Origin: Streptomyces sp. Je 1-369
GTDB lineage: Bacteria; Actinomycetota; Actinomycetes; Streptomycetales; Streptomycetaceae
Assembly: GCF_026810505.1 (NCBI RefSeq)
Contig: NZ_CP101750.1
Span: forward strand, 4,897,925 to 4,961,924
DNA: 64,000 nt
Direction of reading: 5' to 3'
The notes under the pieces are model-generated. The model ran no database searches. It was given only the letters and a program-made list of their open reading frames with translations, and was not told where the DNA came from. Numbering within the stretch: the first letter of the stretch is position 1; the number at the start of each line of letters is the position of its first letter. A program made the position numbers and the translations under genes. Of the stretch, positions 1 to 9,700 are shown piece after piece.

Positions 1-1
1 C

Positions 2-3000
2 GGCGGCGTGAACCTCCGGCTGCCCACTGCCTCCGGTTACTGGCACCGCCGGGGCGGCATCCTGTCGCCGGACGGCCGCTGCCGCCCGTTCGACGTCGGC
101 GCGCAGGGCACGATCTTCGGCAGCGGCGTGGGCGCCGTCGTCCTCAAACCGCTCGCCGACGCGCAGCGCGACGGCGACACCGTCTACGCCACCATCCTCG
201 GCACCGCGATCAACAACGACGGTGGCGGCAAGGCGAGTTACGGCGCCGCCAGCCTGCCGGGCCAGCTTGGCGCGATGCGGCGGGCCCTCTCCGCCGCCGA
301 CGTCGACCCCGCCACGATCGGCTACATCGAGGCACACGGCACCGGTGTACCGCTCGGCGACCCCACCGAGATCGGTGCGCTGAAGAAGCTCTTCGGCCGG
401 GACGCGCCCTGCGCCATCGGCTCGGTGAAGGCGCTGATCGGGCACATGGAGGCGGCGTCGGGCATCGCGGGCCTGATCAAGGCCGCCCTGTCCCTGCACC
501 ACGGGCGGATCCCGCCGAGCCCGTACTTCACGGCGCCGAACCCCCGGCTGAAGCTGGACGAAACGGGCCTGTTCGTCAACGCCGAGCCGCTTTCCATGCC
601 GGGCTCCCCGCGCCGGGCGGCCGTCAACTCCCTGGGCATCGGCGGCACCAACGCCTTCGCCGTGCTCGAACAGGCGCCGGAACGCCGGCCGGCACCCGAG
701 AGCGCGCCCGACCAGCCGCCGGGACACGAGCTCATCACGATCAGTGCCAAGACCCCCGACGCGCTGCGGGAGCTCGCCGGACGGTGGGCGAGCCGTCTGC
801 GCGAGCCGGACGCGGCCCTGCGGGACCTGGCCCGCACCAGCCAGGTCGGACGGCGCGCGTTGCGGCACCGGGTCAGCGTCGTCGCCGACACCGGGCACAC
901 GGCGGCCGAGCGCATCGAGTCGTGGCTGCGGTCGGGGACCGGGCAGGCGGACACGGGTGAGACGGCGCGAGCCAAGCCGGTGACGGGGTTCCTCTTCCCC
1001 GGCCAGAGCTCCGAGTACCCCGGCATGGCCGTCGAGCTCCACCGTGCGCACCCCGCGTTCCGTGCGGCCCTCGACCGCCACGCGGACCTCTTCCGCCGCC
1101 TCACCGGAGTCGGCCCGCTCGACGTGTTCACCGACCCCGCGGCACAGGCACGGGCCGAACTGCTCCAGCCCGCGGTCTTCCTCATGCAGGTCGCCCTGGC
1201 GGAGTTCTGGGCCTCGTGCGGGGTACGGCCGGACGCGGTGGTCGGCCACAGCCTGGGCGAGTACGCGGCTGCCTGCGTCGCCGGTGTGTTCACCCCCGAA
1301 GAGGGGCTCGAACTGGTCTGCGCGCGCGGTCGCGCCTTCGCCGCGGTACCCGGCAGCGGCCGGATGGTCGCCGTGGGCTGCACCGACGTGGCCGAGCTGG
1401 AGCGCCTGGTCGAAGCCAAGGGCGGTTCGGCGGCTGTCGCCGCGTACAACGCGCCGGAACGTGTCACCGTCTCGGGCCCGGACGCCGTGCTGACCGAGCT
1501 GGAGGACGAGTTCCGGCAGCGGGGCTGGGGGACGATCCCCCTGGAGACGACGCACGCCTTCCACTCGTCCCTGGTGGCCCCCGCCGTCCCCGCCCTGGTG
1601 GCGGCGGCGGACCGGATCACGCACCGGCCGCCGCAGGTGCCGCTCGCGCTGAACCTCACCGGCGCGTGGGCGACCGGGGACGACCTCGGCGCGGAGTACT
1701 GGGGACGCCAGCTCACCTCACCGGTCAGATTCGCGTCCGGCGTGGCCGGGCTGCTCGACGGGGGCTGCACCGTTCTCCTCGAGGTGGGCACCGGCAGGAC
1801 GCTCACCACCGCGAGCCGTGCCCAGGCCGACGACGACGTCGTCCTCCTGCCGGGCCTGTCCACGAGGACCCCGGACCCGGCCACGGTCCTCGCCCACCTG
1901 GCCCGCCTGGACCGCGCCGGTGCGGCCGTCGACTGGGCGGCGTACTACGCGCCGCTGCACGCGAACAACGCGGCCGCCCCCCTGTACCCCTTCGCCCGGA
2001 CCCGGCACTGGATCGCCCAGGCCCCGGCCCCGACCCAGGCCCGTACCGACACCGCGCCGTCCGCGCCGCGAGCCGGTGAGCCGCCCGAACTGACGCGGCT
2101 CGCCCTGCCGCAGTCCGCGCAGCGGCGTTACGAGACGACCGTGGCCGCGCGGGCCCCGCGTACGCTCGCCGATCACGAGATCTCCGGCCGCATCGTCGTA
2201 CCGGGCGCCTACCACACGGCATGCCTGGTGGAGGCGGTGGCGGCCGGGTCCGCCACGGTCGTCGAGGACCTGGTCTTCCCGCGCGCCCTGACGGCCGGGG
2301 AGGAGGAACGCCGGGTCCAGCTCGTGCTCACCCCGGCCGGCGAGGGCAGGTTCGTCGCGCAGTCGCTCGGCCTGGCGCGCGCGGACGCCCCCCTCGCCGA
2401 CGAGTCATGGCAGGTGCACGCCGAGGGTCGGCTGCGGACGGCCGACGCCGCCGAACAGGCCGGGGCCCGGACGGACCCGGCGGGCTACCGCGCGGGCAGT
2501 CCGGTCCCCGCCGCCGAGCTCTACCCGCTGTTCGAGAAGCACGGCTTCCGGTTCGGTCCCGCGTTCCAGTGGATCAAGGAGCTGCGCCTGACCGGCGAGG
2601 ACAGCACCGGCGACGTCGACTTCGCGGCCTCCTCGCCGCGGGAGCGGACGATGGCGCTGCTCGACTCCTGCGTCCAGCTGGCGATCGCGGCACGGATCGT
2701 CCGCGAGGCCCCCGACGACGGTGTGCTGCTGCCCTTCCGCATCGAACGGGCCGTGTTCCACGCGTCCCGGAGCACGTCGGAATCCGGTGTCGTCCTCATC
2801 CGGCACCGTTCGGCCGAGGCCACGCGGGCCGTGGCCGACGTCTCGCTGACCGACCACGAGGGCAACCCGCTGCTCGACCTCTTCGGCCTGGAACTGCGGG
2901 CGGTGTCCTTCCGCTCGCCCCCGGCCGCCGCACCGGAAGGCTCCCTGACCGAGGCGCGGATCTACGTCGAGGAATGGGAGCTGGGCAAGCCGACCGACGG

Positions 3001-4879
3001 CGCGCCGACCGTGGCCGGACCGTGGATCGTGCTCGCCGACCGCGGGGGCCACTGGCGTCACGCGGTCACGGCACTGGAGACGCGTGGCAGCCGCTGCGTG
3101 ATCGTCGAGGCGGGCGAGGAGTTCGTACGCCACGACGCCTCCCACTACGCCCTCGACCCCGCCGACGCCGACCACCTGACGCGGCTCCTGCGCGACACCG
3201 GGACCGCGAGCGTGCTGCACTGCCTCGGGCTGGACGAGCCCGGCCCGGCCGGACAGGAGACGCGGACCGCCTGCGGCAGCCTGCCCGCCCTCGTGCGGGC
3301 CGCCGAACGCGCGGGCCGGACACCGGCCGCCGTGGTGCTGCTCACCCGCGGCGCGGTCGCCGTCCGCGAGTCCGCCGAGGCCCGCGATCCGCACGGCGCG
3401 ATGCTGTGGGGGCTGGGCAGGAGCGCGGCACTCGAAGCACCACAGCTCGACGTGCGGCTCCTGGACGTGGATCCGTACGACGCCGCCCGCGCACTGGGCA
3501 TGCTGCCCGAGGTGGTCGCCACGCCCGACGCCCCGGCGGAGGCCGCGATCCGGGACGGCCGCGTCCACCTGCCCACCCTGCGCCACGAGACGGCACCGAC
3601 GGCACCGACGGCGCCGCCGGTCCGGCTCGGCGCGGACGGGTGCTACCTGATCACCGGCGGAACCGGGGCGCTCGGACTGCGCACCGCGGCATGGCTGGCC
3701 CGGCACGGGGTGCGCCACCTGGTGCTCGCCTCCCGCCGCGGCCCCGGGGCGGGCATCGACGAGCAGGTCCGCGAGCTGGAGCAGCTGGGTGCGCGGGTCA
3801 CCGTCGTCGGCCTCGACGTGACGGACGAGGCGGCGGTCGTTCAGCTGGTCGAACGCGCACAACGCGAGTGGGGCGGCCTGAAGGGCGTCGTGCACGCGGC
3901 CGGCGTGGTCGACGACGCGGTGCTGCCGCAGCTGAGTTGGGACCGCTTCCGGGCGGTGCTCGAACCGAAGGTGACGGGCGGCCGGCACCTGCACCGCGCC
4001 ACCCTCGGCCTCGACCTCGACCACTTCGTCCTCTTCGCCTCCACGGCCGGTCTGCTCGGGTCGCCCGGACAGGCGCACTACGCTGCCGCCAACGCCTTCC
4101 TCGACGGGCTCGCCCACCACCGGCGAGGGCTGGGGCTTCCCGCACTCAGCGTCGACTGGGGACCGTGGGAGGCCGGCATGGTGACGCAACTGAGCCGACG
4201 CCTGCGGGACCGGATCGCGGACACCGGATTCACCCCGCTGGAGACCGGTCCTGCGTTCGCCGCGCTCGACCGGCTGCTGGCCGGGCCCGGCGGCCAGTAC
4301 GGCGTCTTCGCCGTCGACTGGGCCCGCTATCTGGCCCGGTTCCCCGGAACCAGGACCGTCACCACGGACGACGCGCCGGGAAGGCCCGCCCAGGACGGAG
4401 CGGAGGCGGTCGGGCGGCTGCGGCGGGAGTGGCCCGGCGCCGTACCGGAACGCCGCCGCGAGCTGGTGTTCGACTACCTGCGCGGCATGCTGGCCACCCG
4501 GCTCGGCATGCCGGGGACCGCTGTCGACGAGGACCTCTCGCTCTCCGCGGCGGGACTCGACTCGCTCGTGGCGGTCGAGGTGCGCGGCCAGGTCTTCCGC
4601 GACCTGGACGTCGACCTGCCGCTCACCGGCCTCCTCGAAGGCAAGGCCGTGCGCCTGCTCGTCGACGAGCTCGCTGAGCTCCTGACGCGCGACGCGCCCG
4701 CCGGGACGGTTCCTGCCCAGGCGGCACCGTCCATGACGGCACCGGCCGAGGCACCCTCCGGGACGGAACCCTTCTCGCCGGAAGAGGCGGAACGCCTCCT
4801 GGCCAACCTCGACTCGCTGACCGAGGACCAGATCCAGGCGTTGCTGCCCTGGCTGGCCGATCAGGACGGAACCTCATGA
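2..4879 (+). CDS. Type I polyketide synthase KS-AT-DH-KR-ACP, 5' end outside window
   Basis: One extending and reducing PKS module. The reading frame is open to the left edge and starts inside the ketosynthase, so the N-terminus and the KS active-site Cys are not visible. Numbered from the GTG at base 8: KS remainder to about 220 (HGTG and KALIGH motifs intact); AT about 320-620 with GHSLGE (Ser near 414) and HAFH, the pattern of malonyl-CoA-specific ATs; DH about 690-960 with HEISGRIVVP (His near 723) and DSCVQ; KR about 1205-1400 with GTGALG, the active Tyr in HYAAAN and a VDD motif of B-type stereochemistry; ACP with the phosphopantetheine Ser near 1519. Expected output is an alpha,beta-unsaturated acyl chain. 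The acidic, leucine-rich last 35 residues look like a docking tail. This is the only AT with an intact active site in the window. Its stop overlaps the next start (ATGA). Confidence 0.93.
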   Translation, partial: GGVNLRLPTASGYWHRRGGILSPDGRCRPFDVGAQGTIFGSGVGAVVLKPLADAQRDGDTVYATILGTAINNDGGGKASYGAASLPGQLGAMRRALSAADVDPATIGYIEAHGTGVPLGDPTEIGALKKLFGRDAPCAIGSVKALIGHMEAASGIAGLIKAALSLHHGRIPPSPYFTAPNPRLKLDETGLFVNAEPLSMPGSPRRAAVNSLGIGGTNAFAVLEQAPERRPAPESAPDQPPGHELITISAKTPDALRELAGRWASRLREPDAALRDLARTSQVGRRALRHRVSVVADTGHTAAERIESWLRSGTGQADTGETARAKPVTGFLFPGQSSEYPGMAVELHRAHPAFRAALDRHADLFRRLTGVGPLDVFTDPAAQARAELLQPAVFLMQVALAEFWASCGVRPDAVVGHSLGEYAAACVAGVFTPEEGLELVCARGRAFAAVPGSGRMVAVGCTDVAELERLVEAKGGSAAVAAYNAPERVTVSGPDAVLTELEDEFRQRGWGTIPLETTHAFHSSLVAPAVPALVAAADRITHRPPQVPLALNLTGAWATGDDLGAEYWGRQLTSPVRFASGVAGLLDGGCTVLLEVGTGRTLTTASRAQADDDVVLLPGLSTRTPDPATVLAHLARLDRAGAAVDWAAYYAPLHANNAAAPLYPFARTRHWIAQAPAPTQARTDTAPSAPRAGEPPELTRLALPQSAQRRYETTVAARAPRTLADHEISGRIVVPGAYHTACLVEAVAAGSATVVEDLVFPRALTAGEEERRVQLVLTPAGEGRFVAQSLGLARADAPLADESWQVHAEGRLRTADAAEQAGARTDPAGYRAGSPVPAAELYPLFEKHGFRFGPAFQWIKELRLTGEDSTGDVDFAASSPRERTMALLDSCVQLAIAARIVREAPDDGVLLPFRIERAVFHASRSTSESGVVLIRHRSAEATRAVADVSLTDHEGNPLLDLFGLELRAVSFRSPPAAAPEGSLTEARIYVEEWELGKPTDGAPTVAGPWIVLADRGGHWRHAVTALETRGSRCVIVEAGEEFVRHDASHYALDPADADHLTRLLRDTGTASVLHCLGLDEPGPAGQETRTACGSLPALVRAAERAGRTPAAVVLLTRGAVAVRESAEARDPHGAMLWGLGRSAALEAPQLDVRLLDVDPYDAARALGMLPEVVATPDAPAEAAIRDGRVHLPTLRHETAPTAPTAPPVRLGADGCYLITGGTGALGLRTAAWLARHGVRHLVLASRRGPGAGIDEQVRELEQLGARVTVVGLDVTDEAAVVQLVERAQREWGGLKGVVHAAGVVDDAVLPQLSWDRFRAVLEPKVTGGRHLHRATLGLDLDHFVLFASTAGLLGSPGQAHYAAANAFLDGLAHHRRGLGLPALSVDWGPWEAGMVTQLSRRLRDRIADTGFTPLETGPAFAALDRLLAGPGGQYGVFAVDWARYLARFPGTRTVTTDDAPGRPAQDGAEAVGRLRREWPGAVPERRRELVFDYLRGMLATRLGMPGTAVDEDLSLSAAGLDSLVAVEVRGQVFRDLDVDLPLTGLLEGKAVRLLVDELAELLTRDAPAGTVPAQAAPSMTAPAEAPSGTEPFSPEEAERLLANLDSLTEDQIQALLPWLADQDGTS

Positions 4880-6750
4880 CCGACTACGACGTCCGGAAGA
4901 AACTGGAGGCGGCGCTCCGGTCGCGGGCCGGCACGGCACGCACCGGCCACCCGCTCTCGTACGCCCAGCGCCCGCTGCTCATGCTGCACCGGATGAACCC
5001 GGACAGCGCGTCCTACAACGTCGCGTTCACCGCCCGGTTCACCGACGGATTCGACCCCACCGCCTTCCGCGGCGCGACCCAGTCGCTCGTCGGGCGGCAC
5101 GCGGCCCTGCGCACCACCTTCGGCCGCGTGGGCGCGGACAGGGACGACGGCGCGGGCCGCCAGACCGTGCACGGCTGGCTCGAACCCGACTTCGCCGAGC
5201 TGGACGCCCGTGACTGGACCGAGCAGCAGCTGTACGACGCGGTGCGCGGCGCCCACCGCGAGCCGTTCGACCTCACGGCCGGGCCGCTCATCCGCGTACG
5301 GGTGTACACGGGGGCGACGGGAGAGGCCGTCGTCCTGCTCGCCCTCCACCACGTGGTGTGCGACTTCTGGTCCCTCGGCGTCATCGTGTCGGAACTGGAG
5401 CAGCTCTACCTCGCGGAGGCCGAACGGCGTCCGGCGCGGCTGCCCGCCCACAACGTCCCGTACAGCGACTTCGTCTCCTACCAGCGCGACCTGATCGCGG
5501 GTGAGAAGGGCGGCAGGGCACGCGCCTACTGGCACGACCAGCTCTCCGGCCCGCTCGAACCTGCCGCGTGGCCCCGGTTCGAACTGGACCCGGCCGACGC
5601 CGAAGAGGGCGGATCCATTGTGTTCCCCCTCTCCGCCGAGCTCGCCCGCGGTGTGTTCGCGCTGGCTCAGGAGGAGGGGGTCACGCCCTACGCCGTGCTC
5701 CTGACGGCCTTCCAGGTCCTCGTCGGCCGGTACACCGGACAGCGTGACGTGCTGGTGGGGACCCCGGTCGCGGGCCGCACCGACCCGGCGCTGGCCGAGT
5801 GCGTCGGAAACTTCGTCAACCCCGTGGTGCTGCGCGCCGATCTGCGTTCGGCGGGGTCGTTCCGCGAGCAGCTCGGCCGGACCCGCCGCACCGTCGTGGA
5901 GGCGCTCGAGCACCAGGACTACCCCTTCGAGCTGCTCGTCAGTGAGCTGGCCCCGCGCCGGGTGGACGACCGCAACCCGGTCTTCCAGGCCATGTTCAGC
6001 TACCAGAAGCCCAGCAGGTACCCGGCGTTGGCGGGCCTGTACGTGGCCGACGAGGGCGCGTCCCCGGTCCCCTGGGCCGGTCTGACCGCGACGCCGTTCC
6101 GGCTGGACCAGCAGGACGACCAGCTCGAACTCGTGCTGGAGGTCGTGCACGACGGCGACCGGCTCGTCGGACTGCTCAAGTACCGCAAGTCCGTCTTCTC
6201 CCCCCTGGCGGCCCGTCAGGCGGCCGACAACTACGTGGCGCTGCTCACGGCCGCGCTCGCCGACCCCGGCCGCGGGGTGGCGGAGCTGCCCATGGCGACC
6301 GAGGTCGAACCCGGCATCGACCGGCCCGCCGCTCCGACGCGGGAAGCCGTCGGCGCGGTCCGGCGGGGCGAACCCGGCGGCCCGGCGCCGATCGTCCACG
6401 AGCGGCGCGTGACCGCCGCCTGGCAACAGGTGCTCGGACGCGAGGGCATCGGGCCCGACGACAACTTCTTCGATCTCGGCGGCAACTCCATGCTGCTGAT
6501 GCAGGTGCACGCGCTGCTCGCCGACGAGTCCGCCGAGACACCGCTGACGGTGAACGAGATGTTCCGCTATCCGACGGTGACCTCCCTGGCCCGGCGCCTC
6601 GGCCCGGCCGCCGCCACGGCCGGCGCGAGCCCCGCCCGGGGCCGGGCGACGAGCCGGCGGGCACAGCTGGCCGACGGCACGGCCCGCAGCGCGCGGCTGC
6701 GCGCGCGGGAGCGGAACCGCCCGGGCGCCCAGGGAGGCGACGATGTCTGA
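4876..6750 (+). CDS. NRPS condensation-carrier (C-PCP) protein without an adenylation domain
   Basis: A 624-residue protein with a condensation domain (about 20-440) and a peptidyl carrier domain (about 505-590). The C motif HHVVCDFWS is intact (first His at 158); the DFWS ending is common in C domains that work beside PKS modules. The carrier motif LGGNS has its phosphopantetheine Ser at 538. There is no adenylation domain, so the carrier must be charged by an A domain on another protein or must receive an acyl chain by transfer. The ATG overlaps the stop of the upstream PKS gene by 4 bases, implying translational coupling. The arginine- and alanine-rich C-terminal tail may be a linker. Domain identity is clear; what it condenses is not. 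Confidence 0.88.
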   Translation: MTDYDVRKKLEAALRSRAGTARTGHPLSYAQRPLLMLHRMNPDSASYNVAFTARFTDGFDPTAFRGATQSLVGRHAALRTTFGRVGADRDDGAGRQTVHGWLEPDFAELDARDWTEQQLYDAVRGAHREPFDLTAGPLIRVRVYTGATGEAVVLLALHHVVCDFWSLGVIVSELEQLYLAEAERRPARLPAHNVPYSDFVSYQRDLIAGEKGGRARAYWHDQLSGPLEPAAWPRFELDPADAEEGGSIVFPLSAELARGVFALAQEEGVTPYAVLLTAFQVLVGRYTGQRDVLVGTPVAGRTDPALAECVGNFVNPVVLRADLRSAGSFREQLGRTRRTVVEALEHQDYPFELLVSELAPRRVDDRNPVFQAMFSYQKPSRYPALAGLYVADEGASPVPWAGLTATPFRLDQQDDQLELVLEVVHDGDRLVGLLKYRKSVFSPLAARQAADNYVALLTAALADPGRGVAELPMATEVEPGIDRPAAPTREAVGAVRRGEPGGPAPIVHERRVTAAWQQVLGREGIGPDDNFFDLGGNSMLLMQVHALLADESAETPLTVNEMFRYPTVTSLARRLGPAAATAGASPARGRATSRRAQLADGTARSARLRARERNRPGAQGGDDV

Positions 6751-9700
6751 CGCCGAAGAGACCGGCCCGCCGGTCCGGCCGAACGACGTGGCCGTGATCG
6801 GCATGAGCGGCCGGTTCCCCGGCGCCGCCGACCTGGACCGGTTCTGGAGCAGGCTCCGCGCCGGGGACGACCTGCTGACCACGTTCACCGACGAGCAGCT
6901 CGCGGCCGCGGGGGCACCGGAGAAGGTGCTGCGCGACCCCTGCTTCGTCAAGCGGGCCGCGGTCCTGCCGGACGCGTTCGGCTTCGACCACGAGTTCTTC
7001 GGCTACACCCGGCGCGAAGCGAAACTGCTCGACCCGCAGCAGCGGATCCTGCTCGAAGTCGCGTGGGAGCTGCTCGAAACCGTCGGCTACTCCGGCGGCG
7101 CGGACGACCAGGCCATCGGCGTGTTCGCCGGCGCGTCGATGAACACGTACCTGACCAACGTCGTGGCCCGTTCCTGCGATCCGCTGGGCTACGACGGCAC
7201 CGAGCTCATGATCGCCAACGACAAGGACTACCTGACCACCCGGATCTCGTACAAGCTGGGCCTCACCGGTCCCAGCATCAATGTGCAGACCGCCTGTTCG
7301 ACGTCGCTGGTGGCGGTGCACCTGGCGGTGCAGAGCCTGCTCACGGGCGAGTGCGACATCGCCCTGGCGGGCGGTGTCTCGGTGATCGCCAACAACTACC
7401 CGGGTTACGTCTTCAGCGAGGGAATGATCCTGTCCCCGGACGGACGGTGCCGGCCGTTCGACGCCGACGGAGCGGGCACCACGTTCGGCGACGGTGTGGG
7501 TCTGGTCGCCCTGAAGCGGCTGGCCGAGGCGATCGAGGACGGTGACCGGATCCTCGCCGTGGTCAAGGGCTCCGCGATCAACAACGACGGCTCCGACAAG
7601 ATCGGCTACACCGCCCCGAGCATCGGCGGCCAACGAGCGGTGATCACCGAGGCGCAGGCGGTCGCCGGAGTGGACAGCGACACCGTCACGTACGTCGAGG
7701 CGCACGGCACCGCGACGGCCCTGGGCGACCCCATCGAGTTCGCCGCGCTGAGCGAGGCCTTCGTGGACGGCGGCGCCCGGCCGGGGCGGTGCGCCCTCGG
7801 CTCGGTCAAGGCGAACGTCGGGCACCTCGCCGCCGCGGCGGGAATCACCGGCTTCATCAAGACGGTCCTGGCGCTGCACCACCGTGAGATCCCGGGCCAC
7901 CCCGGCTTCACCCGCCCGAACCCCCGGATCGACCTGGACGGCAGCCCGTTCCACATCAACACCTCGTCGGCGGCGTGGCCGTCCGGCGAAACCCCCCGGC
8001 GGGCCGGGGTCAGCTCGTTCGGCATCGGCGGCACCAACGCCCACGTCGTCCTCGAAGAGGCACCCGCGCCGCCCGGCACGCCACAGCCGGCGGTCGCCCC
8101 GCAGCTGCTCGCGGTGAGCGCCAGGAGCGGCACGGCCCTGCGCGAACTGACCGCCCGGCTGGCCGACGCGCTGGAGGGCCCGGACGCACCCGACCTCGCC
8201 GACGCGGCGTACACGCTGCGGCGGGGGCGGCGTGCCTTCCCGCACCGCTGTGCCGTCGTCGCGGACGACCGCGCCACGGCCGCGGCCCGACTGCGGGCAC
8301 TCGCCGACGGGCAGACCGCGGGCCCGCCGCCGGAGGGGACGGCACCGGCCGTCTCCTTCCTGTTCGGTGAGGTTCCGGCCGACGAGTTCCGGACGTTGGC
8401 CGCGCGGCTGCCGGCCGTCGCCGACCTCGTGGAGCGGAATTTCCCGCCCTCCGGCACCGCGGACGACGACCCGGTGGCCGCTCGGGTGACGGCGACTCAG
8501 GCGCTCGCGACCCTGTGGGCGGAGTCCGGTGTACGACCCGCCGCGGTCGGCGGAGCCGGGGCCGGCGAGGTCCTCGCGGCCTGCTTCGCCGGTGCCCTCT
8601 CGCCGTCCGACGCGATGGCGCTGCTGTCCTGGCGGGCCGGGAGGCTCGACCGCGCCCCCGAGATCCGGCCGAGGGTGCCGGACATCCCCGTCCTGTCGGC
8701 CGTCGTCGGCGGGGAGCTGCCGCAGGCGCGCGCGCTCGACCCGCAGCACTGGACCCGGGACGTTTGGGAGGGCGACCGGCCCGCCGAGGCCTTCTCGGGC
8801 CGGTCGGGGGACGGGGCGGCCGTGCTCGCCATCGGCACCCCGCCCGACGCACTGCCGAAGGACTCGGTCCTCGGCGCCGACGCGGCTCTGCCGCCCGTGG
8901 AACGGCTGCTGACCGCCGCGGCACGGCTGTGGACCGCGGGTGTGCCGGTGGACTGGTCGGACTGGTCCGGCGGGGCGGGGCGCCGCGTTCCGCTGCCTGC
9001 CCACCCACTGAACCGCACCTTCCTCCGCATCGAGCCGCCCGCTGCCACCGGGACGCGGGAGCCGGTGCGCGTCCAGGGTCCGGCCCCGTTGCTCTACACA
9101 CAGTCTTGGCAGCGCCTCGACCCCGTGACGGACGCGCACGCGCGGAGCACGCAACCCGCGGGCCCGTGGCTGCTGTTCGCGGACTCCGGTGGTGTCTGCG
9201 ACGCACTGGCGGACGCCCTGCGCGGCCGGGGCGCCTCCGTGGTCGTCGTGCGGCACGGAGATGCCTTCGGGCGGACCGAAGACGGCTCCTTCGTCGTCGA
9301 TCCCGCGGACGCCGGAGATTTCGAGAGGCTGTTCGCGGCCATCGCCGCGGACGGGCAGGCCCCGGAACGGGTCATGCACTTCTGGTCCCTCGACATCGCG
9401 TCGGGCCGGAGCACGCTCGCCGGTCTGGACCGCGCCTGCGACCTCGGGCTGTTCTCGGTGCTCGACATCGCCGTACACCTGACCCGCGGCCGGGGCGGTG
9501 CCGACGCACATCTCACCGTGGTGGCGCGCGACGTGCACGACATCACGGGCGGCGAGTCCGTCGCACCGGCCGCCGCGATGACCGACGCCGTACTGGGCGT
9601 CCTGTCGCGGGAGTTCGCGGGGCTCCGCTGCCGGAGCATCGACATCGGGACGGACACCGGCACGGACCTCCGTGCGGGCCTCCGCACGCCGGAAGCCCTC

